Positions 1-13,086 of a DNA stretch of 64,000 nucleotides are shown here, one piece after another (position 1 is the stretch's first letter; the number at the start of each line of letters is the position of its first letter). The stretch lies in the NCBI GenBank assembly GCA_963691655.1, contig OY829327.1, positions 53,518,079 through 53,582,078 on the forward strand, read 5' to 3'. The translations under genes and the position numbers were made by a program. Below the pieces are notes generated by a model that did no database searches, was not told where the DNA came from, and saw nothing but the letters and a program-made list of their open reading frames with translations. The stretch comes from Toxonevra muliebris. Lineage: Eukaryota; Arthropoda; Insecta; Diptera; Pallopteridae.

Positions 1-2
1 CA

Positions 3-863
3 TCAAAACTTCACGATTCTCTCAACTCTACAAAAGGTGTAATCTTTGCTCCATGCCTATCCCATGTTCCAGACGAGGAAATTGTTGATGGAATGAAAAC
101 ACAAGGTGTTACTTCGGTGTATAAATTCACTCGCCCATCTGAAAATGGACCCATCCCCACAGGTAAAATTACACGAACATTCAACTTGTATCAACTTCCA
201 ACAGTTGTTGACGTCACATGGTATAAGGTTAAGGTCCAGCCCTATATCCCCAACCCAATGCGCTACAAAAACTGTCAGCGCCTCGGGCATACTGACAAGA
301 GATGAAAATTCAAACTCTCGAGAAATGCAGCATGGCAGAAGCCCGCCGTATTTTAAGCGCTAACAACCCAATATCTGCAATTTCGCGTGTCATCAATTAC
401 GCAGAAGCGACAAAGCACATGCTTTGCAAATTCATCTAATTCTACAAACAACACAGATTCCCCTACTCTTCCCCAAAATAAAAACTCTGTCTCGTCAACC
501 AAAGTAACAGTAAACAACACAAACCAACAAAATAACTGTGAACCTATCATTGATAATACAAAAGAAATCGATTCGCTTTATTGCTCTTCACCTGACAGAG
601 AAATGTTCGTAAATATTACAAAACGAAGCTGTAACAAAAACTACAATTCCGACCTCTCACCAGCAAACACTGAACCGACCGCGGTCAGTTATTCACAAAT
701 TATCAACACTTCCCGAAACAGAAAACAAACCGATCCAAACAATAGCTCATCTACAAATCTTACAGCATCCCCAATTTCCAATCTCACCCAGTACCTTCTC
801 GACAATGACAGCTACTTTATTTCTCCGTTAAACCCTGATGCTAAATCCACCGACTCGGAATAA
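3..863 (+). pseudogene. LINE ORF1 (gag-like RNA-binding protein) remnant
   Basis: Reading frame 3 gives an ORF1-like segment with a DEEIVDGMKTQGVTSVYK stretch typical of Jockey/I-group gag proteins, followed by a decayed zinc knuckle near 270-303. The conserved PNPMRCFKC-type start has become PNPMRYKNCQRLGHTDK, so the first cysteine is lost. A stop at 303-305 breaks the frame. The same frame reopens at 387-863 as an Asn/Ser/Thr-rich tail of 158 residues, common at the C-terminal end of such ORF1 proteins. The protein would bind element RNA in a ribonucleoprotein. It is broken here. Confidence 0.75.
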
Positions 864-969
864 CAGTAACTTCTATTCTTTAAAAACCCGCTTTCTCCTA
901 TTCAATTGCTCCTTTTCGTAAAACTCTTTTTACGAAAATCGAGACCCTCTTTTTTCTCTTCACAACCTA

Positions 970-3960
970 ATGGACTTTAAGTTATTTCAATGGAATATCA
1001 ACAACATATCCGAACTTCAAATATTGACAAGAGAGCATGATCCGCATCATATCCTTACAAGAAATCCACTGTCTTAGTACTTTCACTCCCATTCCACCAA
1101 AAAACTACTGCGCCTATTTTCACAACTTCCCTCAATTCACTTATGCAAAACAAAGAATAGATTTGCTAATAAAGGAATATATTCCTCACAAGCTGTTGAA
1201 TATTAACTCCTCTCTTCTAGCAATCGCAGTGGAAATAGAGTTAAAGATTAAGTTTACCGTCATCTCTATATATATTCCCCCTTCCCAAACTTTCACTTCA
1301 CGCGAACTATCTGATTTACTCCTCTCCTTTAATACCCCCTGACTGTCTGTGGAGACTTCAACAGCTGGAACACCCAATGGGGCTCCCCCTCCAACAACAC
1401 CAGAGGTATCGCTGTCGAGAACGCGTTTCTGCAAGCCAACTTATGCATCTTAAACGATGGTAGTCCGACTAATTTCTCATCCCACAACACCTTTTCCCAC
1501 ATCGACCTAACCTGCTGCTCTCTATCCTATACCTATAACCTATACAATACCGATCACTTTCCCATTATAAGTAACATCCGTATATCCTGCAATTCTCCTC
1601 CATCTAAACGTCCGAAAAAATTCCTGTTAAATCTTGCAAACTGGAAATATTTCCAAAAAAAGTTGTTCTCGAACTAGCCAACAGACAGTTCGCAAACAAT
1701 AGCAATAGAGATGCTGCCTCATTTGCTAAAGCCATACGAGTGGTTGCTATTTTATACATTCCCCAGTCGAAAAACATAAAAAAATCTTCAGTGCCCTGGT
1801 GGAACAAGGATCTGCGTATTTTGAGAAATAATAAAATGGAAGCATGGCATTTGTTTAAAAATAATCCAACATCGGATAATCTTATTAGCTACAAGAAAAT
1901 CAATGCAAAATTTAGAAAAGAAATGAAAAAAGCCAAAGCAAGCAGTTTCGAGCAGTTTACTAGTTCCATAAATAGGAACTGTCCGCTTTCAGTAATATGG
2001 AATAAAATCAATAGTTTCTCCAGAAAGAAATCAATTAGGCCTATTATGGTATTGAAAACGCCAAAAGGTATCCTAACAGAACCAAAAATTATAGCTGACC
2101 GCATTTCTACCGTATGGTCCGAATATGCCGCTGATTCCAATTTCTCGCCCCGGTTCAACTCACTAAAACACAAACTTAATTCCACCGGTACTATTTCCCC
2201 GAACAAACATGGTAAACTAATTGGAGATCCGATTTGCATTACTAAACTGGAAGCTTGCCTTTCAAAAGCCAAAGTAAAAACCCCTGGTTACGATCGAATC
2301 TCTTACAAAATGTTGAAATCGCTATCTTCGCAGAGCAAGCTAAAACTTCTTGAGCTCTACAACTTGATCTTTGAAACCGGCTACCTCCCCCATACATGGA
2401 AAACTGCAGTTGTTCTTCCAATACCCAAAGCTGGTAGGGACTCTACCAGCGTAAAATCCTATCGACCTATCTCCCTTCTTTCCTGCCTCTCCAAAGTACT
2501 CGAAAAAATCATTTCTAATAGAATTGTCTGGTTCACAGAAACAAAAAAACATATAGACCACTTCGTCTTTAATTCTTTCTCAACACGTAACCACGTTTCG
2601 ATTCTCTCACTAGATTTCGAAAAGGCATTCGATAGAACTGGCTCCCACGTTATCCTGCAATGTTTGAAATCCTGGGGCGTTGGCCCAAAAATTTTCAATT
2701 ATACAAAATCCTTTCTGTCAAAAGTCAGAATTAATGATTCTCTCTCCTGCACCCAACCATTAAACAATGGCATTCCACAGGGGTCTCCCCTTTCGGTAAT
2801 TTTGTTTCGATTGCATTTAATGAAATCAGTAACATAATTGCAAAACATAGTGCTCTTGACCACTGCCCATACGCTGACGATCTTTATATTCTGTGCAAAC
2901 TGAAAGATAACGCACAGGCTGACCATATGCTCACTAATACTCTGAAAGATATTCAAACATGGACTAAAACCTCGGGCGCCAAATTGTCGATCGACAAGTC
3001 TAAAAAGTTCCACGTCTGCAGAAAATACTCCTGCGACTCATTCAGTCGCAAAATTCAATTAAATAATTTCCAGATCAGTAATGTTAAAAAACTCAAAATT
3101 TTAGGAATTATTTTCAGCAGAAGATACTACTGGAAACAACATGTTTTAGAATTTAAAAAAGCTCTAGCTGCCAGAGTTAATCTAATTTGTTACCTTTCTA
3201 GAAAAAGCTATTTACATATTAATATTCTGTCGTACTTAATTAAAACTTTAGTATTAAGCAAAATTGATTATGGCCTCTTTATATATGGAAATTGCGCAAA
3301 ATCGGTTATGAATCTAATTAAACCACTATACCATCAAGCTGCCAGAGCTAGTACATATGCGTACCGTACTACACCTATAAAAAAATTTGCTCGCTGAAGC
3401 CGGCCTAAACCTAAACCTAAACCCGGAGCTTAAATATTCCACGCCGCAGCTGTAATACTGTTCAAAAGTATCCACCATGGAAAATCAACTGCTCATCCGC
3501 TGACACTGGGCTCGCTGCATATAAGAAAAACGATACACCCAGGATTATGTATCTTAAACTTTTCCAAGAACGTAAAGTTAAACTTGAAACAGACGGGTGG
3601 AACTTCCTCTACACGGATGGCTCCAAATCCGATGAAATCCGCCCAGCTTACGCTATAGTCAACAGCGATGGACATCATCTAATTACCAGACCCCTATCCG
3701 AATTCTCTTCAGTTTTTGCCGCTGAAGCATCTACAATACCATATAACATGCTTAGATAATTGCCTCCAGCTCACACAACTGCTCAGTTTGCCCAATTTGC
3801 TCAGACTGTCAAGTAGTAAATGAGATACTGTTGAGATACTGTTAACAAGATCAGGGACCTTCTCATTGGTAACTCACACAAACTCAAGCTTCTGTAGATT
3901 CCAGGTCGCATCAGTGTTCACGGTAACGAGAGCGCCGAAAAAACGATATGCGCCAGAATA
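970..3960 (+). pseudogene. LINE ORF2 remnant: endonuclease, reverse transcriptase, RNase H
   Basis: The AP-type endonuclease part starts with FQWNINNI near 986. It shifts frame near 1030 and again near 1340, where the GDFN motif (about 1350) continues in another frame. The reverse transcriptase is mostly open from 1740 to 2837, with SYRPISLLSCLSKVLEKII, SLDFEKAFDR and GIPQGSPLS. A segment before SLDFEKAFDR appears deleted. After a frameshift near 2820 the catalytic YADD box is intact at about 2871, and this frame runs to 3397. The RNase H core YTDGSKS lies at about 3613 and a degraded HGNE motif near 3920. Multiple lesions rule out activity. Confidence 0.85.
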
Positions 3961-4262
3961 TTATAGCCGCACTTAAATTAAACAAAAAGGGAGCTAGCTT
4001 AGCTACAACCATCACTACTCTAAAAAAATTTTATTTATACAAACTTATAAATAAAACCAATTTCATAATTTAAATTTATCGCAAACGTCTAGTTTAAATA
4101 TACTTTACTTTATATCTATTTTATATAATATTTAATATATTTTATTTAGTTTCTAACTTAACATATGTAATTTTCGAGCTGGTAGCCCCGGCAGCTAGTG
4201 CTCACATGTATTTATATTAGTAGAACTTATTGTAAAATTAATAAATTGTAATAATAATTAAA

Positions 4263-5599
4263 AATGCATACATTTTTTAATTTCTAGTTACTTTTTCCCC
4301 GTAAATTTTTATTTTGGTGACTTATTTGGGATTGAAACTAGACTACCCATATTATTTGTTTGAACACTTTGGTGTCCAGTTAAAATTTTATTATCCAAAC
4401 TAATTTAATTTATTGCATCATCAATCAATCATAATCAACTTCAGCTCAATTCTTGTATACAATGATTGTTCTAAAAAATTACGAGTTAACTTGAATCTGA
4501 TTGCATTTTTAAATTGGCCGAATCCATTAGCTTTAACATATAAGAGATAGCTTCGAAATTGAAACGAGAGAATTTACAAAATCATGGTTGGTATGGCATA
4601 TAAATTTGGGCATTAGTCGAAAATAGAAACCGAAACTGAGTACCTGTTCGCGAAAATCTCGAATGTTATTAAAATCCTTTTAAGCTGTGTCAGACAGACC
4701 TCACCGTATACTTTTCATCCTTCACACTGCTCACAAGCAGCTTTCAAAATCTGTTTCTCTCGTATACAGGAATTATTGTTGCCGGTAACTTCACCATTTT
4801 AGCTAAAATACCCTCGTTTTTAATATGCAGACTTTAGAGCATTCCCCCGCTAATAGTACAATTGGCATCCACTTTACTAAATACAATAATAAAACATATA
4901 CTCTGAAGAAGCTTAAAAATTAAGAGAAACGTTAGGTAATAGATGAAATAAAATATATTTTTTTTTATTTGCATCAAAAAACGAATCGACTAATGAAGGC
5001 TACAAGCTTTGCTTAAAATATAATGCGATACGTTTTTGTAACTGTCTTTCACGTTTCAGAAAGGAGTTGTTATTGAATGTGAGACTGACGATTATGTTTG
5101 TTATATCAGTTATTGTGTAATTATCTTTTCATGTAAATTTTCTAGCAATTTCTCATGTAAAATTTATGTTCACTTACTTTACGCTTATGTAAATAAAATG
5201 TATGTTCATTTCACTGTATATTATGGCTAGTTCTAATAAAACTTGTTTTCAATGTGCTACATAGGTTTAATATAAAAAAAAAAAATAAACATACTTTGTC
5301 ATATCTCATATATGAATTTTTTATTAGTTTTTTTTACCTTAATCAAATTGGAGAGCTGCTACCCAGTATTGTATGAAAAAAAAGAGAAGGAAGGCTGAAA
5401 GGCTGACTGTCTGAAAACATAAAGAAACAAAAACCAGCGAAGAGAAGAAAACCAACAGAGTTTAAAATTCACTCTACTATATGACAAAATAGCTCCTTTT
5501 TGTTCTGGGTACTTGAACACTTTAGCACTGTCGACGACAGCTCAGCCTGCTTCCTTACGAATCTCAAATTCTACAAATCTATTAATTAACAGCTTGCCC
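4263..5599. other. Gene-free AT-rich stretch; 3' flank of the zinc-finger gene
   Basis: No coding sequence is visible. It holds scattered homopolymers and a short dispersed repeat at about 4933-4960 that reappears near 23058. The right part is the likely 3' untranslated region of the minus-strand zinc-finger gene; a possible AATAAA (as TTTATT) lies at 5320-5325. Confidence 0.6.
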
Positions 5600-7969
5600 T
5601 TACATAAAATCTGTAGAAGTTCCATCTTTCTTTGCCGTCACTGATTCTATTATCGTCATGTCTATATCGTCTTCCAATGGCGCTCCACTATTATTTTCCT
5701 TTCTATTGTCTCCATGCACATTTATAATGTGTCTTCTAATCGATGAACGGTCGCAGAAGGTACGTTCACATTTGGTACATTGAAATTGTACGCCATTGTG
5801 TGTTGTCAGATGACGACTTAAGCCGGAGGCGTGATTAAAGCGCTTCGGACACAAATGACAACAATGTTGCTGTATCATTGGCACCACCATATGATTTCTA
5901 TTTATATGCTGTGTCAGATTGACCTTCTGTGTAAATGTGCGTTCACAATATTTACATTTGAATGGTCGTTCACCGGTGTGAGTGTGCATATGGCGTTTGA
6001 GCACTTCACGCTGCACAAATCCTTTGCCGCACTCATCGCACACATACGGTTTTTGGCCCGAATGTATAATCGAGTGGCGTTTCAATGCACTCTTGCAGGA
6101 CAAATAGATATTACAATCCGCGCATTGATAGACCGTACCTCCGCGCTCCATTTTACTATGTGTACGCAGGTGACGATTTAATATATTTTCGGTGGAAAAT
6201 AACGTTGGGCAAAACTCGCACTTAAAAGTCTTTGGTGTATCGGTTTGGCGTTGCATCTTCGAAGTTGTATTGCTGTTTGTGTTGTCAAGTGATGGGTCCG
6301 CCGATGAGTTTGAAGCAGCTGCTGTTGAAATGTTTGCGTTGTTAATGACTTTAAAGAAAGAAGGTTCCTCTTTAATTTTGTTTTTGTTACCGCTGCTACT
6401 GTCATTGCCATCAAATTTGTTACTTGTTTTAGTTTGTGATTTCTATAAATATGCGCAAAATAAAAATTGCAATTAAATCGAATGTTTAAGTGGTTATGAT
6501 TGATTTATCTCACCAGCAAAATAACTTTTTGATCGAGATTCATGAATTCTACTGTGCCAACATCTTCCTCACCCAGGTCATCTTCAAAGTTGAATACTAT
6601 AACCTCTCCATCATTTGCTTCACTATTTGCTTCATCGTCACGTTCGTCCCGTTCCTCCTCCTCGACTTCGCTGTTGTCATTCCTCTTTTTATAGAAAGCA
6701 ATTTCTCCAGCATCTCGTACTATTGTCGAAAAATAAAAACATTAGCAACTATTAACTTTACATTATTCTTAACTTACGGTGATATGAAGTGGTATTTTTA
6801 TTTGAATTGCCAGTAACAGTCAATTGATAATTTTCCCCTTCAATTTTATCGCTGTTGAAAAAAGTTACGTCTCTCTCTTCCTCCTCATCACCCTCCACTG
6901 CATGTTGATCTGTTATATTCTCCTCATTGCCTCCTAGAATATAATAGTTTTGCTCGTTTTCGTTTTCTATTTCTTCTGCGTCAGCAGTTGTAACGCAGGG
7001 AATGGAAACTGCTTCAAAAGGCATATCGTGCGGAGTGGTATTCTCCAGCTGCTGGGTAATGCAGTCCGTAGTGTCATTCTGCAAATCTACATCCATTTTC
7101 TTTGAATGAGTTTTCCTTACAGACGAAGGTGAAGCTCTACATTTCATAGGAGAACTCTTTGTTTGTGTGTTTAATGCACGAAAACTGCAAGATTTATTTT
7201 TCATTTTGCAGCTTCCAGTCATTTCGCCATTACTGCGTTTCATTCTTAAGAAATCTTCCAGCTCGATGAGCACGCCCTGCAGCTCCTCCTGCCGAACTTC
7301 GCCCATGACTTCTTCTCGTAGTTCCATCTTAGCCAATTCAGTACACTCAGTGCGCAACTGTTCACGCAATTCAATCTCCATCTCCGAACGCAATTCCTCT
7401 TTGGCTTCTTGGAAAACTTCGTTACGTACTTCTGCTTTGCACTGCTGATGCTGATTTTGCTTGTAAGTTGCTAAGTTTTCATTCATTTCTCTTCGAATCT
7501 CTTCTTTCCACTCTTCTTTTTGTTTCTCTTTAAGCACAAAATAAATAAGTTTCAAGATGTTTCAGATAAACTTGATATATTTACCGCGTTGCTCCTCTTG
7601 TTCTTTAAGAAACTGTAGTGAATCCTCGAATTCCAGCTCATCCTCAAAGTCTTCTTCGTCCGTTTTTGCAAATACTCGACTTTTCTTGCCCAAATTCAAC
7701 AATCGTATATGTTTACGTAGTTTGCTGTCTGCCCAATGACTACGCTTTCGGAAGTAATAAGATTTTTCCAACTGATAGCGGCATTCTACACAAATCATTT
7801 TAGGAAGGCCATCAGTGGCATGTACCTCCAATGCAGCACACGCCATAATACGCATTGGAATCGATAGATTCTGACCTGCATCTATAGGAAATATATCAAT
7901 TGATGGCGCCTCCTGTAAACACAAGCGACATAGAGATTCTATGTCGGGATAAGCTTCCTCTTCTTTCAT
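5600..7969 (-). CDS. ZAD-domain C2H2 zinc-finger protein, complete, four exons
   Basis: Exons on the minus strand are 7969-7585, 7527-6778, 6719-6514 and 6442-5600. All junctions are GT-AG and phases agree (1, 1, 0), giving about 727 residues. Exon 1 encodes a zinc-finger-associated domain (ZAD) with zinc ligands C14, C17, C60 and C63. Exon 2 starts with a long Glu/Arg/Lys-rich coiled-coil region (about residues 125-235). Exon 3 is acidic. Exon 4 carries six C2H2 fingers from about residue 519 to 690, with the TGERPFKC-type linker between fingers 3 and 4. The start at 7967-7969 puts the ZAD at the N-terminus; an upstream in-frame ATG at 8050 is less likely. ZAD proteins are an insect-expanded family of DNA-binding factors in which the ZAD mediates dimerisation. 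A nuclear regulatory role is inferred; the orthologue is not identified. The three introns are 57-71 nt. Confidence 0.9.
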
Positions 7970-9204
7970 AGCTTCAAACTGGGTATTAGAGTAGCGGTGT
8001 GCAACAAATATTGTAGTTCGCTTTGTTGTCAAATTATACAAAACCAACAATAATTTCCATTAACAGAAATTAGCGTCAAAATGACATAGGTGTTGCCATA
8101 TCAACACATGATCAATGTGCTGCCATCCAGAGCGTTGAGGCGCCTTCTTTTTGACATCAGTAGCGACTGGAACAGAGAAGGTCAGCTGCAGTCCAAAATC
8201 GACTAAAGCCCAAACTCCCATCACAGGATTAATCTCTAATTATAGAAACTTAACGTAACTTAACAACGCATAAACAACTGTCACATAGAATTCTCTTTCA
8301 TATACTTTGTATATATCTGATCATAGAAATTTAACAAAACTTAACTAGCACAGAAGTCTGTTGAATTTAGATTTATTTCCTATTACGTTAAGTGACATTT
8401 CACAAAAGCTTTTTTCGCTTTTATAAAAATTAAAAGCAAGTATTTAAATATTAAATGATTGTTTTATTTATTAAATTGATTACATTATTATTTTAAAATT
8501 ATTTTCCGACTTCTGATATATTCTGCAAAAACATTTTTTTTTTAACTCTTGTGCTATGTTTTTATAATCAGCATTAAGCTTTGCTTTGCGCTGCTATGCT
8601 AAATTATGTTACGTAAAGTTTCTAAAATTAGACCTTTATTCGCGTTTGTTGCGTTAACGCTTTCTACGCTGTGTGGGGAAAAATGGAGAATACTTGAAGG
8701 TAAATTTATATAAGGAGAAGTTACAATCAATTCATTCTTCTTCTTTCTTCGTGGCCAACACCATAGGCTGTCAAAATCACTATTTAATTTTGATTGTTTA
8801 CTTATTTTCTCTATTTTAACATTCACTGTATGCCGCGATTATGGCCGCAACAAAAAAGACATTTTGTTAATGGTATCCGACGAAAAAACAAGGATGTGTT
8901 GTTTTTGACAAGGTGAAATTGTTGTTGTAATCTTGCTATCACCTTAGTGACTGTTTACACGGGCGCAAGCATGAACACCTACCTGAAAGAGGGAGGTAGA
9001 AAAAATAGGTAATAAGAAAAATATAGAAACTCGCCTGTCTTTTTCTAACTACATAGTTTTTCCCACAAACTCGACTTCCCGACAAGAAAACTTGCCGTGT
9101 GGAAAAGGGGACTTACCTACAAATTTGACAGCTTCAGGAGACTATAGTCTCCAAATCTAAGAGCAGACTATGCTTCAACTATACATGCCAAATAGGTCAG
9201 CTTT

Positions 9205-9960
9205 TAGACGAGGATACTTATTTTAGGAAACTGTCAAATGTGATAGCAAGAGGGGGAAACTAACTCTCTCTTACCACTTTTCTCGTCGAAAAGCAATAGT
9301 ACCGTTTCCGTACAAAGGTGTTCCTGTACACAAAAAACTTGCAAATGAGAGCGGAGATGAGAGAGTAATTGTCTTCTTCTTCTTCTTGTTTTGCTTTTGT
9401 GAAAATATATTGAAAAATAAAAATTTATAAATAATTAAAGAATTTTTAAAAAAATTAGTATCATTTAAAGTGGAAAATATTTAAAAGACATTTGAAAATG
9501 TACTAATTGTATATTTGTTAGTTTTTAACTACATTCTCCACAGATTAGTGACATAAGTGTCTGTTCAGCTTCTAATGATGTAGGGGCTTCTGCTATTTCT
9601 AAATAATGCCAATGGCGATGAAAAATCTTCTGAAGTAGTCAGGCAAATAATTTATGTTTAATTTTTTTTTATTTTATTAAATATCGCAGACACTTTGTTT
9701 TTTAAATTTAACTGCTGCTACAATTTGACATTTTGTTTCGTACAAGAAAAGTGGTTTTGTGCGTTCCCGTACTTTTGTGCATTTTTGTCTATAGCAGAGA
9801 GTATTTTTTGTTTACTCTCAGTTTACCACACTTTACCCAAAAAGTACGGGAGCGGACCTAATGTTTGTTTGCTTTTTCTGTTAAATCCAAGGTTAAAAAT
9901 AATTCTAAACAAAATAAAGCAATCGCGAAAAATGGGTAAAAGAGCTGGTCTCAAAAATTT
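9205..9960 (+). repeat. Dispersed repeat, copy 1 (partner at 11951-12110)
   Basis: Two blocks are shared with 11951-12110 in the same order and orientation: one around 9205-9224 (AGACGAGGATACTT) and one at 9871-9960 (GCTTTTTCTGTTAAAT, then AAAATAAAGCAATCGCGAAA). The blocks are about 650 bp apart here but close together in the other copy, so one copy carries an insertion or the other a deletion. No open frame or terminal repeat was recognised. Confidence 0.6.
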
Positions 9961-11950
9961 TGGAACAAATGGTTGAAACATCCAAGATGAAGAGAATAGT
10001 TGGGTGAAAATTTGAAAGACGAAAAAAAAGCAAGGTGCGAATACTGCAATTGCAATATCGTGTGTAAAGTGAGCCATTTAATTTATTGCACTAGCACAAA
10101 AAGCATATAGCCACTATAACTAGGCAATTGGTTGTACAAAAGCTGCCATTTACGCCATTAGTTAGTAGACAAATCAATGCATTATCAATTAATAATTTAT
10201 TTAACACCAGGTACAATAATTCGCCTGGTTTTGTTTATAACCGTGGTCAATAATTTTGAAATTAGTTAATACACTCTGGCTTTTTATTTTTGCCTTCGTC
10301 CGCATTACCTAAAATTATAATTAAGATCAAACACTTAAAATTATTCGCTGGTCATGAAAAGGGGCCTATGGGTTTCACTTGACAATAAAACTGTTAATTT
10401 ACTTTAAATTTATACTTAAATAAATTGATAAATAATATTAAAAAAAATATTCAACAATACTTTATATTTATCTTTCCTTCATATTCTGTTCGAACTTTTT
10501 GAAAGTTTTTTTTTTTTGTCATTTAGCGGTTTTTGAAACTAAATTTAGCTTTTTGCTACAAGTAGTTGACAACACTGCCAACAATAAGAACATTTTCCTT
10601 GATTTAAAACGTCAATCTTGAATATTCGGCGTCCGGTATGAAATCATATCGACTCAGAACTCCATTTCGTTCCGAATGGTGCCAAAGGAAAATCCGATAA
10701 AGCAAAATGTAAAGTAAAGATAACGACCGAAAAGTGTAAAACGCAAGTATTTTGGTGGACGAATTACATATTTTAATAAATAAACGAGCGTACTGAATTT
10801 TGATGTTAATTAAAAGTGAAATATTTATTCTGCGTATTTTAAACATAAATATAAAAAGGTTGGTTAAGCTGATAAATTCATTAACATAAAGTTTTATTGG
10901 GTGCCGAATACCATTGAAATTTTTACATATTTTATTATGTTTGAAAATATTTTTTATTCATACTTAGTACGGTTTCAAGATGTACTTTCATTACGTTTTA
11001 CGCTGCTTCCATTTCATATCCGGTCGGTGTTTTGTTTGCCGCAATAACCACCAGTTGATTCGATTACAAAAGGTTTTCATTCATTGCCCAAAGTGGTGTG
11101 CTTCAATGATAAACAAAAACAATTTGTGTAACACATTTTATTGACACTGAACTGATGCAAATTTAATATCTATGCAATTGTTTTTGTTGTTGGTGTTGTT
11201 GCTGCTATACGCAAGGAAGACTAAAAGGAATCATAATTTTGTATGAATGGATTTAATATCCAAACATTTGTACAGAGCCCCATACAAACCAAAAGTTTTT
11301 ATTATACCTCTAAAAATTAACCTCGGTTTTATGTTCTTTTGTTTCCAATAATATTTCGGCTCTAGCTATTAACCCATTCACCAGCAAGCAACATACCCAA
11401 GTCCCAAATTGATTTAGCAATGTTTTGAGTTATTTTAACCGCCCATTGTTTTCATTTGCGTATGGTATCACTTATTATTATCCAATTCTGCATTTCCCTT
11501 TTAAAGAAACAAAAAATCAAATTTAAATTTTTTTCGCAGTTGAAGATAGCGGTTTTTTGTGATTTTTTCTGCGTTTTTAAAAAAGCTGCAGAATCTATAG
11601 TTTTTATATTTTTGAATTCAGCGTGTGGTTTTATATTCTAAGGTGAATTTTCTTTTAAATATTGCTAAATTTTTACAACATTATTTTTTATCAATAAAAA
11701 TCCAATAATCGAATTGGGCCGTATACATCCTTACTTTCATCAAAAGCAATTTTTGCATTATGTAATTGTTCGCAACTCCTGTAGGAAAATACGGAGACTT
11801 TGTTGACTATATGCTCCGCCAACGTGTCGCTGGTATAGACAAAATTAGCCATTTTAATAAGTTATTTCCAAAATATTGCTTCTATCTCTATTTTTATACT
11901 AAGCATTGCTATTTTTTTGACCGCTTAAATCATGAGTTGTGGCGGTCTTA

Positions 11951-12110
11951 TAGACGAGGATACTTGTTTTCGGGAATTCTCTCTTTCCACTTTCCGTCTC
12001 TTTCCACTTTTTTGTCCGCTTTTTCTGTTAAATTCTAGATTAAAAGTAATTCTAAGCAAAATAAAGCAATCGCGAAAAATAGGGAAAAGCGCTATAGTCA
12101 AAAAATGTGG
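11951..12110 (+). repeat. Dispersed repeat, copy 2 (partner at 9205-9960)
   Basis: The AGACGAGGATACTT block at about 11952 and the GCTTTTTCTGTTAAAT / AAAATAAAGCAATCGCGAAA block at 12018-12110 match the first copy with scattered substitutions. It is the compact version of the repeat. Confidence 0.6.
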
Positions 12111-12184
12111 AAGAGTGTTTTTTTTATTTCTTTTAATTTTTTTTAAATTGGTTTCATACTCCAAGCAGAAAATTTGTTGTTAAT

Positions 12185-12541
12185 AGCGATCATCGACCTC
12201 TACAATGGCTTCACAATCTTAAAGAACCTAATTAAAAAATGCAACGTTGGAAATTAAATGAGTATGATTTTAATGTTAAATATATATTTGTCAAAGAAAG
12301 CCAAATAGCTGATGCATTATCACGAATAAAAATTGAAGAGTGTAATCTGAATGACAACGAGTCAGATGAAACTCCTCAAAATGAGTGTCTTTAATGCCGC
12401 TACTTTTCACTCATGGGGTGAAGATTCTGAGAATTCCATTAGAATCTCGGAAAAAACTTTAAATGTTTTTAAAAACCAAATTAAACTAATAAGAGAAAAC
12501 CAAAATTGCAAATTAAATTGGCCTTCGTCGGACCACGTAAT
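12185..12541 (+). mobile_element. Ty3/gypsy LTR retrotransposon pol fragment (RNase H C-terminus)
   Basis: One frame reads SDHRPLQWLHNLKEPN, a stop, then [18 protein letters not shown] and IADALSRI. This is the hallmark end of the RNase H domain of 17.6/297-type gypsy elements. It is followed, after a stop near 12392, by a linker frame with FHSWGEDSENSIRISEKTLN. No LTR, integrase or full polymerase is present, so this is an isolated fragment. Its right edge meets a minus-strand Tc1 fragment at about 12542. Confidence 0.75.
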
Positions 12542-13086
12542 CTATCGCCAATCATCCTGAGTAGAGTTTCTATATTTTTTAGTCCAAGCCAACCGAGCAG
12601 ACTTAATTTTATCCATTAGAAGAGGTTTTTTCGTAGAACGTCTTCCATATAACCCCACTTCTCGCAATCGTTGTCGTATTGTTTCCACACTTAAATCCAC
12701 TTGGTGAAATTTCTGCATCTCTGCCCTTATAGAAAGTGCACTTTTGAAGCCTTCTCTTCGTCGACTTACGAGGGCGAGCTGATACTTTTTTGCGCTGCAA
12801 AGAGTCATCATTCTCCTTTTTTTTTTTGTAAAAGTCGCATAGATGATTTACTTAAAGTAAAGATTTTAATTTTTGATCGCGGGTTAGTTTTTGATGTTTG
12901 TTTGATATTTTCACACTTTTCTGTCTTCACGCTCTAAACACTAATAAAATGCAAGATAATTTCTTGAAAGTTTTTTCATTATTTTTGCAAGGCCTACTCA
13001 TTCCAATAGTTATTTTAAAAATTTACCGTTGTATAGCTTCAGTGCTAACTATGTGAAGGGTGGTGCGATTTTAATGACCGCAAGTG
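12542..13086 (-). mobile_element. Truncated Tc1-like element (5' TIR and transposase N-terminal half)
   Basis: The minus-strand 5' terminal repeat ends at 13086, next to TA: it reads CACTTGCGGTCATTAAAATC, nearly the same as the TIRs of the longer element at 45036-46623. The transposase frame 12811-12542 contains a helix-turn-helix part (SVETIRQRLREVGLYGRRS) and the linker ARLAWTKKYR, and stops at DDWR, just before the first catalytic aspartate. The catalytic half and the other TIR are missing, so it is dead. Confidence 0.75.

Larger units (their letters stand above)
1..4262 (+). mobile_element. Decayed I-like non-LTR retrotransposon (LINE), 5' end outside window
   Basis: Collinear remains of a two-ORF LINE: an ORF1 gag-like stretch (3-863), an endonuclease region (about 970-1600), a reverse transcriptase (about 1660-3397) and an RNase H (about 3547-3960), then an AT-rich 3' region. 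The tail around 4235-4262 is TAA-rich, as in I-factor-type elements, and the RNase H domain points to the I/LOA/R1 side of the Jockey group rather than Jockey itself. Several frameshifts, stops and at least one internal deletion make it non-functional. The element runs off the left edge. The clade assignment is an inference; the domain order is seen directly. Confidence 0.85.
7970..12184. other. Gene-free region upstream of the zinc-finger gene
   Basis: It presumably contains the minus-strand promoter of the ZAD gene just right of 7970; no clear TATA box or initiator was chosen. The rest is AT-rich, with homopolymers and two copies of a short dispersed repeat (9205-9960 and 11951-12110). Reading frames here have low-complexity or compositionally odd products and no recognisable domain. 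Confidence 0.6.

Noticed and set aside
5831..6181. Plus-strand 116-codon ORF opposite the zinc fingers
   Set aside because: Antisense shadow of the C2H2 exon.
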